NCBI GenBank assembly: GCA_963702685.1
Contig: CAVPDQ010000004.1
Coordinates: forward strand, 62,001 to 126,000
From: AP-15 sp963702685
Lineage (GTDB): Bacteria > Pseudomonadota > Alphaproteobacteria > ATCC43930 > CGMCC-115725
DNA: 64,000 nucleotides
Direction: 5' to 3'
Positions 54,798 through 62,381 of this stretch are shown one piece after another. Numbering within the stretch: position 1 is the first letter of the stretch; every line of letters begins with the position of its first letter. The notes below the pieces were generated by a model that was not told where the DNA came from, searched no databases, and worked only from the letters and a program-made list of their open reading frames with translations. The translations under genes and the position numbers were made by a program.

Positions 54798-56318
54798 TCA
54801 TTGTGAATTATTTTTCCAGATCGGCCGGCCGGAGCCGGGAAGCCCGTAGCTCGACCATTTTTGGGTCACCAGATCGACGATTTCCTCGGTCATCCGGATC
54901 GGCCGGCCCCAGTCGCGCTTGGTCTCGGGCGGCAATTTGCCGGTTGCGTCGAGCCCGATTTTGCCGCCGAGCCCCGCTTCGGGCGAGGCAAAGTCGAGAT
55001 AGTCGATCGGCGTGCGGTCGATCATGGTCACATCGCGCACCGGGTCCATGCGGGTCGCGACCGCCCACATCACGTCCTTCCAGTTGCGCGCATCGATGTC
55101 GTCGTCCACGACGATGACGATCTTTGTGTACATGAACTGGCGCAGAAACGACCACACCCCCATCATCACCCGCTTGGCGTGACCCGGATAAGCCTTTCTG
55201 ATCGAGACCACCGCGATCCGGTAGGAGCAGCCCTCCGGCGGCAGCCAGAAATCGGCGATTTCCGGAAACTGCTGCTGCAACAGCGGAATAAACACCTCGT
55301 TCAGCGCTTCGCCGAGGATCGAGGGCTCGTCGGGCGGGCGGCCGGTAAAGGTCGAGAGATAGATCGGGCTCTGCCGCATCGTCATCGCCGACAGGCGAAA
55401 CACCGGGAAGCGCTCTACGGCGTTGTAGTAGCCGGTGTGGTCGCCGTAGGGGCCTTCGTCGCCGAACTCGTCGAGCGAGACATGGCCTTCGAGCACGATC
55501 TCGGCCTGCGCCGGCACTTTGAGCGGCACCGTCTTGCAATCGACGAGCTCGACGCGACGGCCGCGCAAGAGGCCGGCGAACTGGTATTCCGACAGGGTGT
55601 CGGGGACCGGTGTCACCGCGGCGAGGATCGTCCCCGGATCGGCGCCGATCACCGCCGCCGCCGGCAACGGCTCGCGCCGCTCGGCCCCCCAGCGCCGGTG
55701 GTGCTGCGCGCCGCCGCGATGCGCCAGCCAGCGCATCAGGGTGGTGTCGCGCCCCGTCACCTGCATGCGGTAGATGCCGAGGTTGAACCCGTCCTCGCGC
55801 CGCCCGCCCGGCCCCCTGGTCACGACCAGCGGCCAGGTGATCAGCGGCGCCGGCTCGCCCGGCCAGCAGGTCTGCACCGGCAGCAGGCCGAGGTCGATCT
55901 CAGCCCCGCGCAAGACGATCTCCTGGCAGGGTGCCGCATTCACGGTACGCGGCCGCATCGCCATCACCGTCTTGAGGAGCGGCAACAGCTCCAGCGCCTC
56001 GCGCCAGCCGCCGGGCGGCTCGGGTTGCTTCAAAAAAGCGAGCGTCTCGCCGATCTCGCGCAATCGGCCGGGCTCGCGGTCCATGCCCCAGGCGACGCGC
56101 TCGACGGTGCCGAACAGATTGACCAGCACCGGCATCGGATAATTGCCGCCGCCCGCGCGCCCGACATTCTCAAACAACACCGCCGGCCCGCCCTCGGCCA
56201 GCAGCCGCGTCTGGATCTCGGTCATTTCGAGACAGGGCGAGACCGCAGCCGTCACCCGTGCCAGCCGCCCGCTCGCTTCGAGCCGTTCGATAAATTCGCG
56301 CAGGCTGGCATACGGCAT
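54798..56318 (-). CDS. ubiD: UbiD-family decarboxylase
   Basis: 506 residues of the prenylated-FMN-dependent UbiD family; UbiD removes the carboxyl group of 3-polyprenyl-4-hydroxybenzoate in ubiquinone synthesis. Visible: YASLREFIERLEASGRLARV, NLFGTVERVAWGMD, LPVQTCWPGEPAPLITWPLV, NLGIYRMQVTGRDTTLMRW, HRGGAQHHRRWG, the active-site region GPYGDHTGYYN, and VVDDDIDARNWKDVMWAVATRMD with TRMDP. The length matches true UbiD. ubiA lies 856 bp upstream on the same strand, supporting a quinone role. Needs UbiX for prFMN, which is not in the window. Confidence 0.92.
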   Translation of the reverse strand: MPYASLREFIERLEASGRLARVTAAVSPCLEMTEIQTRLLAEGGPAVLFENVGRAGGGNYPMPVLVNLFGTVERVAWGMDREPGRLREIGETLAFLKQPEPPGGWREALELLPLLKTVMAMRPRTVNAAPCQEIVLRGAEIDLGLLPVQTCWPGEPAPLITWPLVVTRGPGGRREDGFNLGIYRMQVTGRDTTLMRWLAHRGGAQHHRRWGAERREPLPAAAVIGADPGTILAAVTPVPDTLSEYQFAGLLRGRRVELVDCKTVPLKVPAQAEIVLEGHVSLDEFGDEGPYGDHTGYYNAVERFPVFRLSAMTMRQSPIYLSTFTGRPPDEPSILGEALNEVFIPLLQQQFPEIADFWLPPEGCSYRIAVVSIRKAYPGHAKRVMMGVWSFLRQFMYTKIVIVVDDDIDARNWKDVMWAVATRMDPVRDVTMIDRTPIDYLDFASPEAGLGGKIGLDATGKLPPETKRDWGRPIRMTEEIVDLVTQKWSSYGLPGSGRPIWKNNSQ

Positions 56319-56529
56319 GCCGCGCTATATGGGGGCAGCACCGGCTAATGGCGAGCGCGGCCGATTGCGACTGTCGCAAATCGACCGCGGAGCAGGTGAG
56401 GAATACCAAGACTTCTATAACAGGATTATCGCCCTCACCGGAATCGTTGCCTCGCCGTCCTAACAACCAAGAGGACGCTCACAGCGCACCGCGCGCTCTG
56501 TTTTGCGAAAGCGGCGCGCGGGCGGAGCG

Positions 56530-57177
56530 TCAGACGGACAGCACTTGCCACACGATCGTTTCGCGCACCTCACGGTCCTCGATCTCGCGGCTGGTCGGGA
56601 CGGCGTAGCGCGCGCGCTCGCTGAGGCCGTGATCCGGCAGGTAGGCGCGGCCTGGGTCGCCGAGCAGCACCAGCGCGCCGGCCTCGGCGAGCGAGCGCAG
56701 CCATGGGATGGCGCGGGCGGACATTTCGCGCTCGTAGCACACGTCGCCGGCGGTGACGATTGCCGGGCGCAGAGCGGCGGTGTCGATCGGGTCGCCGATA
56801 ATCTCGATTTCGACATCGTTCAGCGCCGCGTTGGCGGCGATCGCGGCGGCGGCGAACGGGTCGATCTCGGCGGCGAGCACATGGCGGGCACCGGCTTTTG
56901 CCGCGGCGATCGCGACAAGGCCCGAGCCCGAGCCGAAATCGAGCACGTGCCGCCCGGCGACGGTTTCAGGGTGGTCGAGCAGCCAGCGGGCCAACGCCTG
57001 GCCGCCGGCCCAGGCAAAGGCCCAGAACGGCGGCGGCACGCCTTTTTGCGCCAGGCTCTCCTCGGTCGCCTGCCAGATCGGGGTGATCTCGCCGGCGAGA
57101 TGGAGGCGGATCTCAGGGACCAGCGGCGGTGCCGCAATCGCCGTGTTGCGGCGGATAAAGACCGCGGGATCGATCAC
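56530..57177 (-). CDS. Class I methyltransferase, METTL20/ETF-beta lysine methyltransferase-like
   Basis: 215 residues from a GTG at 57177 that overlaps the ubiA stop (GTGA). Pattern FIRRNTAIAAPPLVPEIRLH, ATEESLAQKGVPPPFWAFAW, GGQALARWLLDHPE, motif I VLDFGSGSGLVAIAAAKAGA and ITAGDVCYEREM-like motif (VTAGDVCYERE). The N-terminal segment and PPPFWAFAW are typical of bacterial METTL20 relatives that methylate lysines on electron-transfer flavoprotein beta; ribosomal protein L11 methyltransferase is a more distant relative. With two ETF-linked acyl-CoA dehydrogenases in the window, an ETF role is plausible. A longer upstream frame lies inside ubiA and is not supported. Confidence 0.78.
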   Translation of the reverse strand: MIDPAVFIRRNTAIAAPPLVPEIRLHLAGEITPIWQATEESLAQKGVPPPFWAFAWAGGQALARWLLDHPETVAGRHVLDFGSGSGLVAIAAAKAGARHVLAAEIDPFAAAAIAANAALNDVEIEIIGDPIDTAALRPAIVTAGDVCYEREMSARAIPWLRSLAEAGALVLLGDPGRAYLPDHGLSERARYAVPTSREIEDREVRETIVWQVLSV

Positions 57178-58157
57178 GTCAAATGGCCGGCGACGATGGC
57201 GGCCAGAACGAGCCAGCCGATCCAGCGGTTCGAGCGGAATTTGGCGAGGCAATCGGCCGGGGTATCGATATCGACCCGTGCCGCCTGCCAGGCGAGCTGC
57301 AGCGCTGCGAGCGCGAGCCCGGCCCAGAACGCAGCACCGAGCCCGGCAAGGCGCCCCGCCGCCGCCCACAGCAGGAGAGCGGCGGCATAAAACGCAAAGA
57401 GCCACGGCCGGGTGCGCGGCCCGAGCGCCAGCGCCGAAGATTTGACGCCGACGAGCGCGTCATCCTCCTTGTCCTGGTGCGCATAGATCGTGTCGTAGCC
57501 GATCGTCCAAAACACGCCGCCAAAATAAAGGAGGAGGGCCGGCCAGGCGAGATTGCCGGTGACCGCGGCCCAGCCGACGAGCGCGCCCCAATTGAAATTG
57601 AGGCCGAGAAAGATTTGCGGCCAATAGGTCACCCGCTTCATAAACGGGTAGGTGCCGATCAGCCCGAGCACCGCGATGCCGAGCACGATCGCGGTGCGGT
57701 CGAGGCTCAGCAGCACCGCGGCGCCGATGGCCAATTGCAGCACCAGAAAAACCGCCGCCTGCCGCACCGTGACCGCCCCGCTCGGCAGCGGGCGCAGCCG
57801 GGTGCGCGCGACCCGTGCGTCGTAATCGCGGTCGGCGATGTCGTTCAAGGTGCAGCCGGCGCCGCGCATGACGACGGCACCCAGCGCGAACAGCGCCATC
57901 AGCCGCAGATCGGGCCAGCGCGCCGCGGCAAGGGCGATCCCCCACCAGCTGGGAAACAGCAACAGCCAGGTGCCGATCGGGCGGTCGAGGCGGGCCAGCC
58001 GCGCATAGGGCCGCATCGGCCGCGGCAGCCGGCGCGTCACCCAATCATCGGGCCGGATATCGCTCGGGTCGGGTCGCGGCGTGGGCGCATCCTCCCCGGC
58101 CCGCCGCGGAGAAATGGCCGAACCCCGGTCGGCGCCCGCCTTGCTTTTCACCGGCAT
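57174..58157 (-). CDS. ubiA: 4-hydroxybenzoate polyprenyltransferase
   Basis: 327 residues; an integral membrane prenyltransferase attaching the polyprenyl tail to 4-hydroxybenzoate in ubiquinone synthesis. It has about eight to nine hydrophobic helices and both Asp-rich motifs: NDIADRDYDARVARTRLRPL (NDxxDxxxD) and YDTIYAHQDKEDDALVGVKS (DxxxD). The N-terminal approximately 45 hydrophilic residues (KSKAGADRGS...) are an extension; MRPYARLARLDRPIGTW begins the conserved part. Its stop overlaps the methyltransferase start; divergent from rsmE. Confidence 0.93.
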   Translation of the reverse strand: MPVKSKAGADRGSAISPRRAGEDAPTPRPDPSDIRPDDWVTRRLPRPMRPYARLARLDRPIGTWLLLFPSWWGIALAAARWPDLRLMALFALGAVVMRGAGCTLNDIADRDYDARVARTRLRPLPSGAVTVRQAAVFLVLQLAIGAAVLLSLDRTAIVLGIAVLGLIGTYPFMKRVTYWPQIFLGLNFNWGALVGWAAVTGNLAWPALLLYFGGVFWTIGYDTIYAHQDKEDDALVGVKSSALALGPRTRPWLFAFYAAALLLWAAAGRLAGLGAAFWAGLALAALQLAWQAARVDIDTPADCLAKFRSNRWIGWLVLAAIVAGHLT

Positions 58158-58232
58158 GGTCCAATCTTGGCGGTGCGAGAGGCCGGGCTCAAGCCATGGC
58201 CCCGATCAGGGAACATGTCGAGGGATCAGCGC

Positions 58233-58985
58233 ATGGCCACGCGGGTGTTTGTGACCGAGCCGCTCCGCACCGGCATCGCCTTCGACCTCACGGCCGCGCA
58301 GGCGCACCATCTGCGCACGGTTTTGCGGCTCGGGCCCGGCGCCGCGGTTGCGGCGTTCAATGCGACCGACGGCGAATGGCTCTGCCGGATCAGCGCGGCC
58401 GATCGAAGCCATATGGCCGTCGAGGTCGAGCGCCAATTGCGCCCGCCCGCTCCCGAGGCGGATTTGTGGCTGATGTTTGCGCCGATCAAGCGGGCGCGGC
58501 TCGATTGGCTCGTCGAAAAGGCGACCGAGCTCGGCGCCTCGGCGCTGCTGCCGGTCTGGACCCGGCACACTCAAAGCGAGCGGCTCAATCTCGACCGGCT
58601 GCGTGCGCACGCGATCGCCGCGGCCGAGCTGAGCGGGCGGCTGTCGGTGCCCGAGCTCCATCCGCCGCAGCCGCTCGCCGAGGCGCTCGCCGAGTGGCCG
58701 CAAGGGCGACGCCTCGTCGTCTGCGACGAGACCGGTGCGGGGGAGCCGATCGCCGCCGCGGCGAGGCGGCTCGGCGCCGGGCGGTTCGCGCTCTTGACCG
58801 GGCCGGAAGGGGGCTTCGCCGAAACGGAGCTTGATTATCTGAAGAAACTCACCTTTGTTACCCGCGTCGGGCTCGGTTCCAGGGTCTTGCGCGCCGATAC
58901 CGCAGCACTCGCGGCTTTGGCGGTGCTCCAGGCGACCGTCGGCGATTGGTGCGGCGGCGATTGGTGCGGCGGCGATCAAAGCTGA
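58233..58985 (+). CDS. rsmE: 16S rRNA m3U1498 methyltransferase
   Basis: 250 residues of the SPOUT-fold RsmE family. N-terminal PUA-like part (RVFVTEPLRTG, AQAHHLRTVLRLGPGAAVAAF) and the SPOUT knot (LDWLVEKATELGASALLPVWT, QSERLNLDRL, FALLTGPEGGFAETELDYLK, GLGSRVLRADTAALAALAVLQA). The ATG at 58233 follows a GAGGGA ribosome-binding site by 7 bases; a further ATG at 58215 and a long upstream open frame opposite ubiA are not supported. The C-terminus ends with GDWCGGDWCGGD, from a 15-bp tandem duplication. gshA follows after 51 bp. Confidence 0.92.
   Translation: MATRVFVTEPLRTGIAFDLTAAQAHHLRTVLRLGPGAAVAAFNATDGEWLCRISAADRSHMAVEVERQLRPPAPEADLWLMFAPIKRARLDWLVEKATELGASALLPVWTRHTQSERLNLDRLRAHAIAAAELSGRLSVPELHPPQPLAEALAEWPQGRRLVVCDETGAGEPIAAAARRLGAGRFALLTGPEGGFAETELDYLKKLTFVTRVGLGSRVLRADTAALAALAVLQATVGDWCGGDWCGGDQS
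58941..58976 (+). repeat. 15-bp tandem duplication at the rsmE 3' end
   Basis: GGCGATTGGTGCGGC occurs at 58941-58955 and 58956-58970, followed by the partial unit GGCGAT. It is in frame and adds GDWCG-type repeats to the end of RsmE. Confidence 0.85.
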
Positions 58986-59036
58986 CCGCACCGCCCGATT
59001 GCCGTTCCCGGCCCGCTTTCTGGAGTTACGCCGAGG

Positions 59037-60404
59037 ATGACGACCACGCCGAGCACGCCCGGGGAGCCGATTACCGACCGGCGCCAGCTCGTCGAATATC
59101 TCGAAGCCGGCTCGAAGCCGCCCGCGGCGTGGCGGATCGGCACCGAGCACGAGAAGTTTGTCTTTCGCCGCGCCGACCTGCGCCGTGTGCCCTATGACGG
59201 GCCGGACGGCATCGCGGCCCTGCTCCACGGCATGACGCGGTTCGGCTGGAAGCCGGTTGTCGAGGACGGCAACACGATCGCGCTCGCGAACGACGCGCAA
59301 TGTTCGATCACCCTCGAGCCCGGCGGCCAGTTCGAGCTTTCCGGCGCGCCGCTCGAAACCGTGCACCAGACCTGCGACGAGGTGCACGAGCATCTGCGCC
59401 AGGTGCGCGAGGTGTGCGACGAGCTCGGGCTCGGCATGATCGGGCTCGGCTTCGACCCGAAATGGCGGCGCGAGGACATCTCGTGGATGCCCAAGGCGCG
59501 CTACCGCATCATGCGCGACTACATGCCGAAAAAGGGCCGGCTCGGTCTCGACATGATGCTGCGCACCTGCACCGTGCAAACGAACCTCGACTACCGCTCC
59601 GAAGCCGACATGATCAAAAAGTTCCGGGTCAGCCTGGCGTTGCAGCCGGTGGCGGTGGCGCTCTTTGCCAATTCGCCCTTTGTCGAGGGCAAGCCGTCGG
59701 GCCGGTTGAGCGAGCGCAGCTTTATCTGGACCGACACCGACGCCGACCGCTGCGGCACGCTCCCCTTTGTGTTCGAGCCCGGCTTCGGGTTCGAGCGCTA
59801 TGTCGACTACATGCTCGATGTGCCGATGTATTTCGTCTATCGCGACGGCCGGTACATCGACGCGAGCGGCCAGTCGTTCCGCGATTTTCTCGCCGGCCGG
59901 CTACCGGCCTTGCCGGGCGAGATTCCGCGGCTCGGCGACTGGACCGACCATCTGACGACCGCTTTCCCCGAGGTGCGCCTGAAGACCTTTCTCGAAATGC
60001 GCGGCGCCGATGGCGGGCCATGGCGGCGGCTCTGCGCGCTCCCGGCGTTATGGGTCGGCATCCTCTACGACGACACCGCGCTCGACGCCGCCTGGGATTT
60101 GGTTTCCGACTGGAGCGAGGCGGAGCGCGAGGCGATGCGCCGCGACGTGCCGCGGCTGGCGCTCTCGACCCCGCTGCGCAGCCGCACTCTGCGCGATGTA
60201 GCGCTCGAAATGCTCGACATCGCCCGCGAAGGACTGCACCGCCGCGCCCGGCGCAGCGCTATGGGCGACGACGAAACGCATTTCCTCGATCCGCTCTTTG
60301 CGATCGCCGGCTCGGGCCGCACCCCGGCCGAGGAATTGCTCGAAGACTTCCGCACCCGCTGGCACGGCGCGATCGACCCGGTCTTTACCGACTACGCTTA
60401 TTAG
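59037..60404 (+). CDS. gshA: Glutamate-cysteine ligase
   Basis: 455 residues of the plant/alphaproteobacterial class of GshA, catalysing the first step of glutathione synthesis. Family blocks: IGTEHEKFVFRRADLRRVPYD, FGWKPVVEDGNTIALA, SITLEPGGQFELSGAPLETVHQ, DMMLRTCTVQTNLDYRSEADM, SLALQPVAVALFANSPFVEGKPSG, CGTLPFVFEPGFGFERYVDYML, and a C-terminal EMRGADGGPWRRLCALPALW. Start ATG 59037. In the same direction as rsmE; no gshB nearby. Confidence 0.93.
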   Translation: MTTTPSTPGEPITDRRQLVEYLEAGSKPPAAWRIGTEHEKFVFRRADLRRVPYDGPDGIAALLHGMTRFGWKPVVEDGNTIALANDAQCSITLEPGGQFELSGAPLETVHQTCDEVHEHLRQVREVCDELGLGMIGLGFDPKWRREDISWMPKARYRIMRDYMPKKGRLGLDMMLRTCTVQTNLDYRSEADMIKKFRVSLALQPVAVALFANSPFVEGKPSGRLSERSFIWTDTDADRCGTLPFVFEPGFGFERYVDYMLDVPMYFVYRDGRYIDASGQSFRDFLAGRLPALPGEIPRLGDWTDHLTTAFPEVRLKTFLEMRGADGGPWRRLCALPALWVGILYDDTALDAAWDLVSDWSEAEREAMRRDVPRLALSTPLRSRTLRDVALEMLDIAREGLHRRARRSAMGDDETHFLDPLFAIAGSGRTPAEELLEDFRTRWHGAIDPVFTDYAY

Positions 60405-60459
60405 AGCTGATGCGGGTCGGGGCGGCGCCCTCTGCATCGACGATCACCAGGAGAATGGA

Positions 60460-61545
60460 ATGCTGTTCAAATGCCTGCCGGAAGGCGCGCCGATCCCGGG
60501 GCACTTTCCGGGGCCGGTCCATGATCGCGGCAAATGGTTCACGATCGATATCCATTGCCATGTGCGCTGTGCTGCGGCGGCGCAGATGGTCGAAGGCCAC
60601 AGCGAGGTCTCCCGCTGGTATGCCGAGACCCAGGCCAGCCCGCAGAGTCAGGCGATCAACCGCGCGAACGGCGGGCGCACCGCCGAGCAGGGCGCTTCGC
60701 CCGAACGCCGGATCGCGGACATGGACCGGATGGGGATCGATATCCAGGCGATCTCGCCCTCGCCGCGCCAGACCTATTACGGCGCCGACCCCGAGCTCGG
60801 CCGCGCCGCATCGTGCGCGATCAACAATTTCATCGCCGAGATCTGCGGCAAATACCCCGACCGCTTCCTCGGTCTCGGCACCGTGCCGTTCCAGGCGCCG
60901 GAATTGGCGGTCGCCGAGCTCGACCGCTTGCACAAATCATTGGGCTTTCGCGGCATCGAGATCATGACCCACGTCGCCGGCGAGGATCTGTCGGGCGAGC
61001 GCTTTCGCAAAATCTTCGCCCGCTGCGAGGAGCTGGGCCTCCTGGTCTTTATGCACTCGGACGGCTTTACCGAGGCCGGGCGGTTCAAGGACCATTACTT
61101 TACCAATGTGATCGGCAACCCGCTCGATACGACGGTCGCCCTGCATCACCTGGTCTTTGGCGGGGTCTTGCGCGACTACCCCAATCTGAAGCTCGTCGCC
61201 TCGCATGGCGGCGGCTATCTGCCGGCCTATTCGGGCCGTATCGACCACGCCGCCTCGGCCCGCCCGGACGCCTGCGAAGAGCTCCCGAGAATGCCGTCGC
61301 ATTATTTGAAGCGGCTTTATTTCGATGCGCTCGTCTACACCCATCACCAGCTCGATTATCTGGTCGAGGAATACGGTGCCGACCACATCCTGATGGGCAC
61401 CGATTATCCGGCCGATATGGGCGAGATCGACCCCGTCGGCATGATCGAGGGCTGTCCCGGTCTCGACGACCACGAGCGCCGGGCGATCTTTGGCGGCAAC
61501 GCCGCGCGCCTGTTCAACCTTGAAGTCCCGCCCCGACCGCGCTAG
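60460..61545 (+). CDS. Amidohydrolase, ACMSD-like
   Basis: 361 residues of the amidohydrolase-2/ACMSD group. The N-terminal metal motif is complete: IDIHCHVR (H-x-H). Then DRMGIDIQAISPSPRQTYYG, FLGLGTVPFQAPELAVAELD, FRGIEIMTHVAGEDL, LLVFMHSDGF (metal His), LKLVASHGGGYLPAYSGRID, and catalytic Asp in HILMGTDYPADMGEI. Probable decarboxylase or hydrolase of a ring-cleavage product. ATG 60460 follows AGGAGA. Its last ten codons (NLEVPPRPR and stop) are duplicated 482 bp downstream at 61998, tying it to the microprotein duplication. Confidence 0.87.
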   Translation: MLFKCLPEGAPIPGHFPGPVHDRGKWFTIDIHCHVRCAAAAQMVEGHSEVSRWYAETQASPQSQAINRANGGRTAEQGASPERRIADMDRMGIDIQAISPSPRQTYYGADPELGRAASCAINNFIAEICGKYPDRFLGLGTVPFQAPELAVAELDRLHKSLGFRGIEIMTHVAGEDLSGERFRKIFARCEELGLLVFMHSDGFTEAGRFKDHYFTNVIGNPLDTTVALHHLVFGGVLRDYPNLKLVASHGGGYLPAYSGRIDHAASARPDACEELPRMPSHYLKRLYFDALVYTHHQLDYLVEEYGADHILMGTDYPADMGEIDPVGMIEGCPGLDDHERRAIFGGNAARLFNLEVPPRPR

Positions 61546-61872
61546 GCATGATCCATGGCGATCATGCTGGCCAAAACCTACGCTGCGTTCAAAGCTGCCG
61601 GGGTGAACGACGAGCAGGCGGAAGCCGCTGCCGAAGAACTCGCCGACTACGAGAACCGACTATCATCGATCGAAAATCGTTTGGCGGTCATCGATGGCAG
61701 GCTTATTGCCGTGGAAACCCGCCTGACGAGCCTCGAAAGCGCGCTCACTCAATTTCGCGCGGATGTCAGCGCTCGCTTCTCGGATGTCGGGTCTCGGTTC
61801 ACAATGCTGACCTGGGCGGTCGGGATCAATGCCGCGGCGACGATCGCGATCCTCGGGGTCTTGCTCCGCGGC
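61516..61872 (+). repeat. Tandem duplication, copy 1 (61516-61872)
   Basis: The segment from the end of the amidohydrolase gene (AACCTTGAAGTCCCGC...) through the microprotein gene recurs at 61998-62318. Identity is high at both ends (the gene-end/leader block of 45 bp and the last ~75 bp coding for the membrane helix) and lower in the middle, where the coiled-coil parts have diverged and copy 1 is 36 bp longer. Confidence 0.85.
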
Positions 61873-61878
61873 CGCTGA
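61555..61878 (+). CDS. Coiled-coil/transmembrane microprotein, copy 1
   Basis: 107 residues: N-terminal helix MLAKTYAAFKAAGVNDEQAE, the AAEELADYENRLSSIENRLA heptad-rich coiled coil (about 26-75), then a single C-terminal membrane helix in FTMLTWAVGINAAATIAILG, ending LLRGR. Architecture is like the DUF1640/CCDC90-like protein at 17413. The ATG at 61555 is 9 bp after the amidohydrolase stop, so it may be co-transcribed. Function unknown. Confidence 0.65.
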   Translation: MAIMLAKTYAAFKAAGVNDEQAEAAAEELADYENRLSSIENRLAVIDGRLIAVETRLTSLESALTQFRADVSARFSDVGSRFTMLTWAVGINAAATIAILGVLLRGR

Positions 61879-61997
61879 CGATCGCCCGGAAAGGCACCGT
61901 CACCCGCACTCGGGAAATCCGCTTCTACCCGAGCTGAGATGCCCACTTCGCTGCAACGTCCGGTGAGAAGCCAGGTTTTTCCGGCGCGCGGCGCTTG

Positions 61998-62318
61998 AAC
62001 CTTGAAGTGCCGACCCGACCGCGCTAGGCATGATCCATGGCGATGATGCTGGCCAAAACCTACCATGCGCTGAAGGCGGCTGGCGCGCCCGAGGACGACG
62101 CCATCGCCGCCGCCGAGGAGCTCGCCGCGTATGAGAACCGCCTCACGTCGATCGACAGCAGGCTGTCGATTATCGAGGCGCGAGTGACAAATCTGGAAAC
62201 GGGGCTCACCCAGTTCCGGGCGGATGTCCACGCCAGGTTCACAATGCTGACCTGGGCGGTCGGGATCAATGCGGCGGCGACGATCGCCATCCTGGGAGTT
62301 TTGCTGCGGGGACATGGA
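61998..62318 (+). repeat. Tandem duplication, copy 2 (61998-62318)
   Basis: It begins with AACCTTGAAGTGCCGACCCG, a degenerate copy of the amidohydrolase 3' end still encoding NLEVPTRPR and a stop, followed by the identical leader GCATGATCCATGGCGAT and the second microprotein gene. Offset from copy 1 is 482 bp. Confidence 0.85.
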
Positions 62319-62324
62319 CCGTAG
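62037..62324 (+). CDS. Coiled-coil/transmembrane microprotein, copy 2
   Basis: 95 residues, a paralogue of the gene at 61555: MLAKTYHALKAAGAPEDDAI, AAEELAAYENRLTSIDSRLS, coiled coil to about residue 68, then the same membrane helix FTMLTWAVGINAAATIAILG and tail RGHGP. It lacks the 12-residue segment VSARFSDVGSRF-like of copy 1 (reads VHARF). Both copies keep the N-terminal helix and membrane segment while the coil varies, which suggests selection on both ends. Function unknown. Confidence 0.65.
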   Translation: MAMMLAKTYHALKAAGAPEDDAIAAAEELAAYENRLTSIDSRLSIIEARVTNLETGLTQFRADVHARFTMLTWAVGINAAATIAILGVLLRGHGP

Positions 62325-62381
62325 GCGCCGAGCGGTAATGCCTGAAAATCCAGGGCCTGAAAAATCTCTAGGGAGGATGTC

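Noticed and set aside
57183..58232. In-frame upstream extension of rsmE covering all of ubiA on the other strand
   Set aside because: The RsmE family begins at MATRVFV, which has its own Shine-Dalgarno; the extension is antisense to ubiA.
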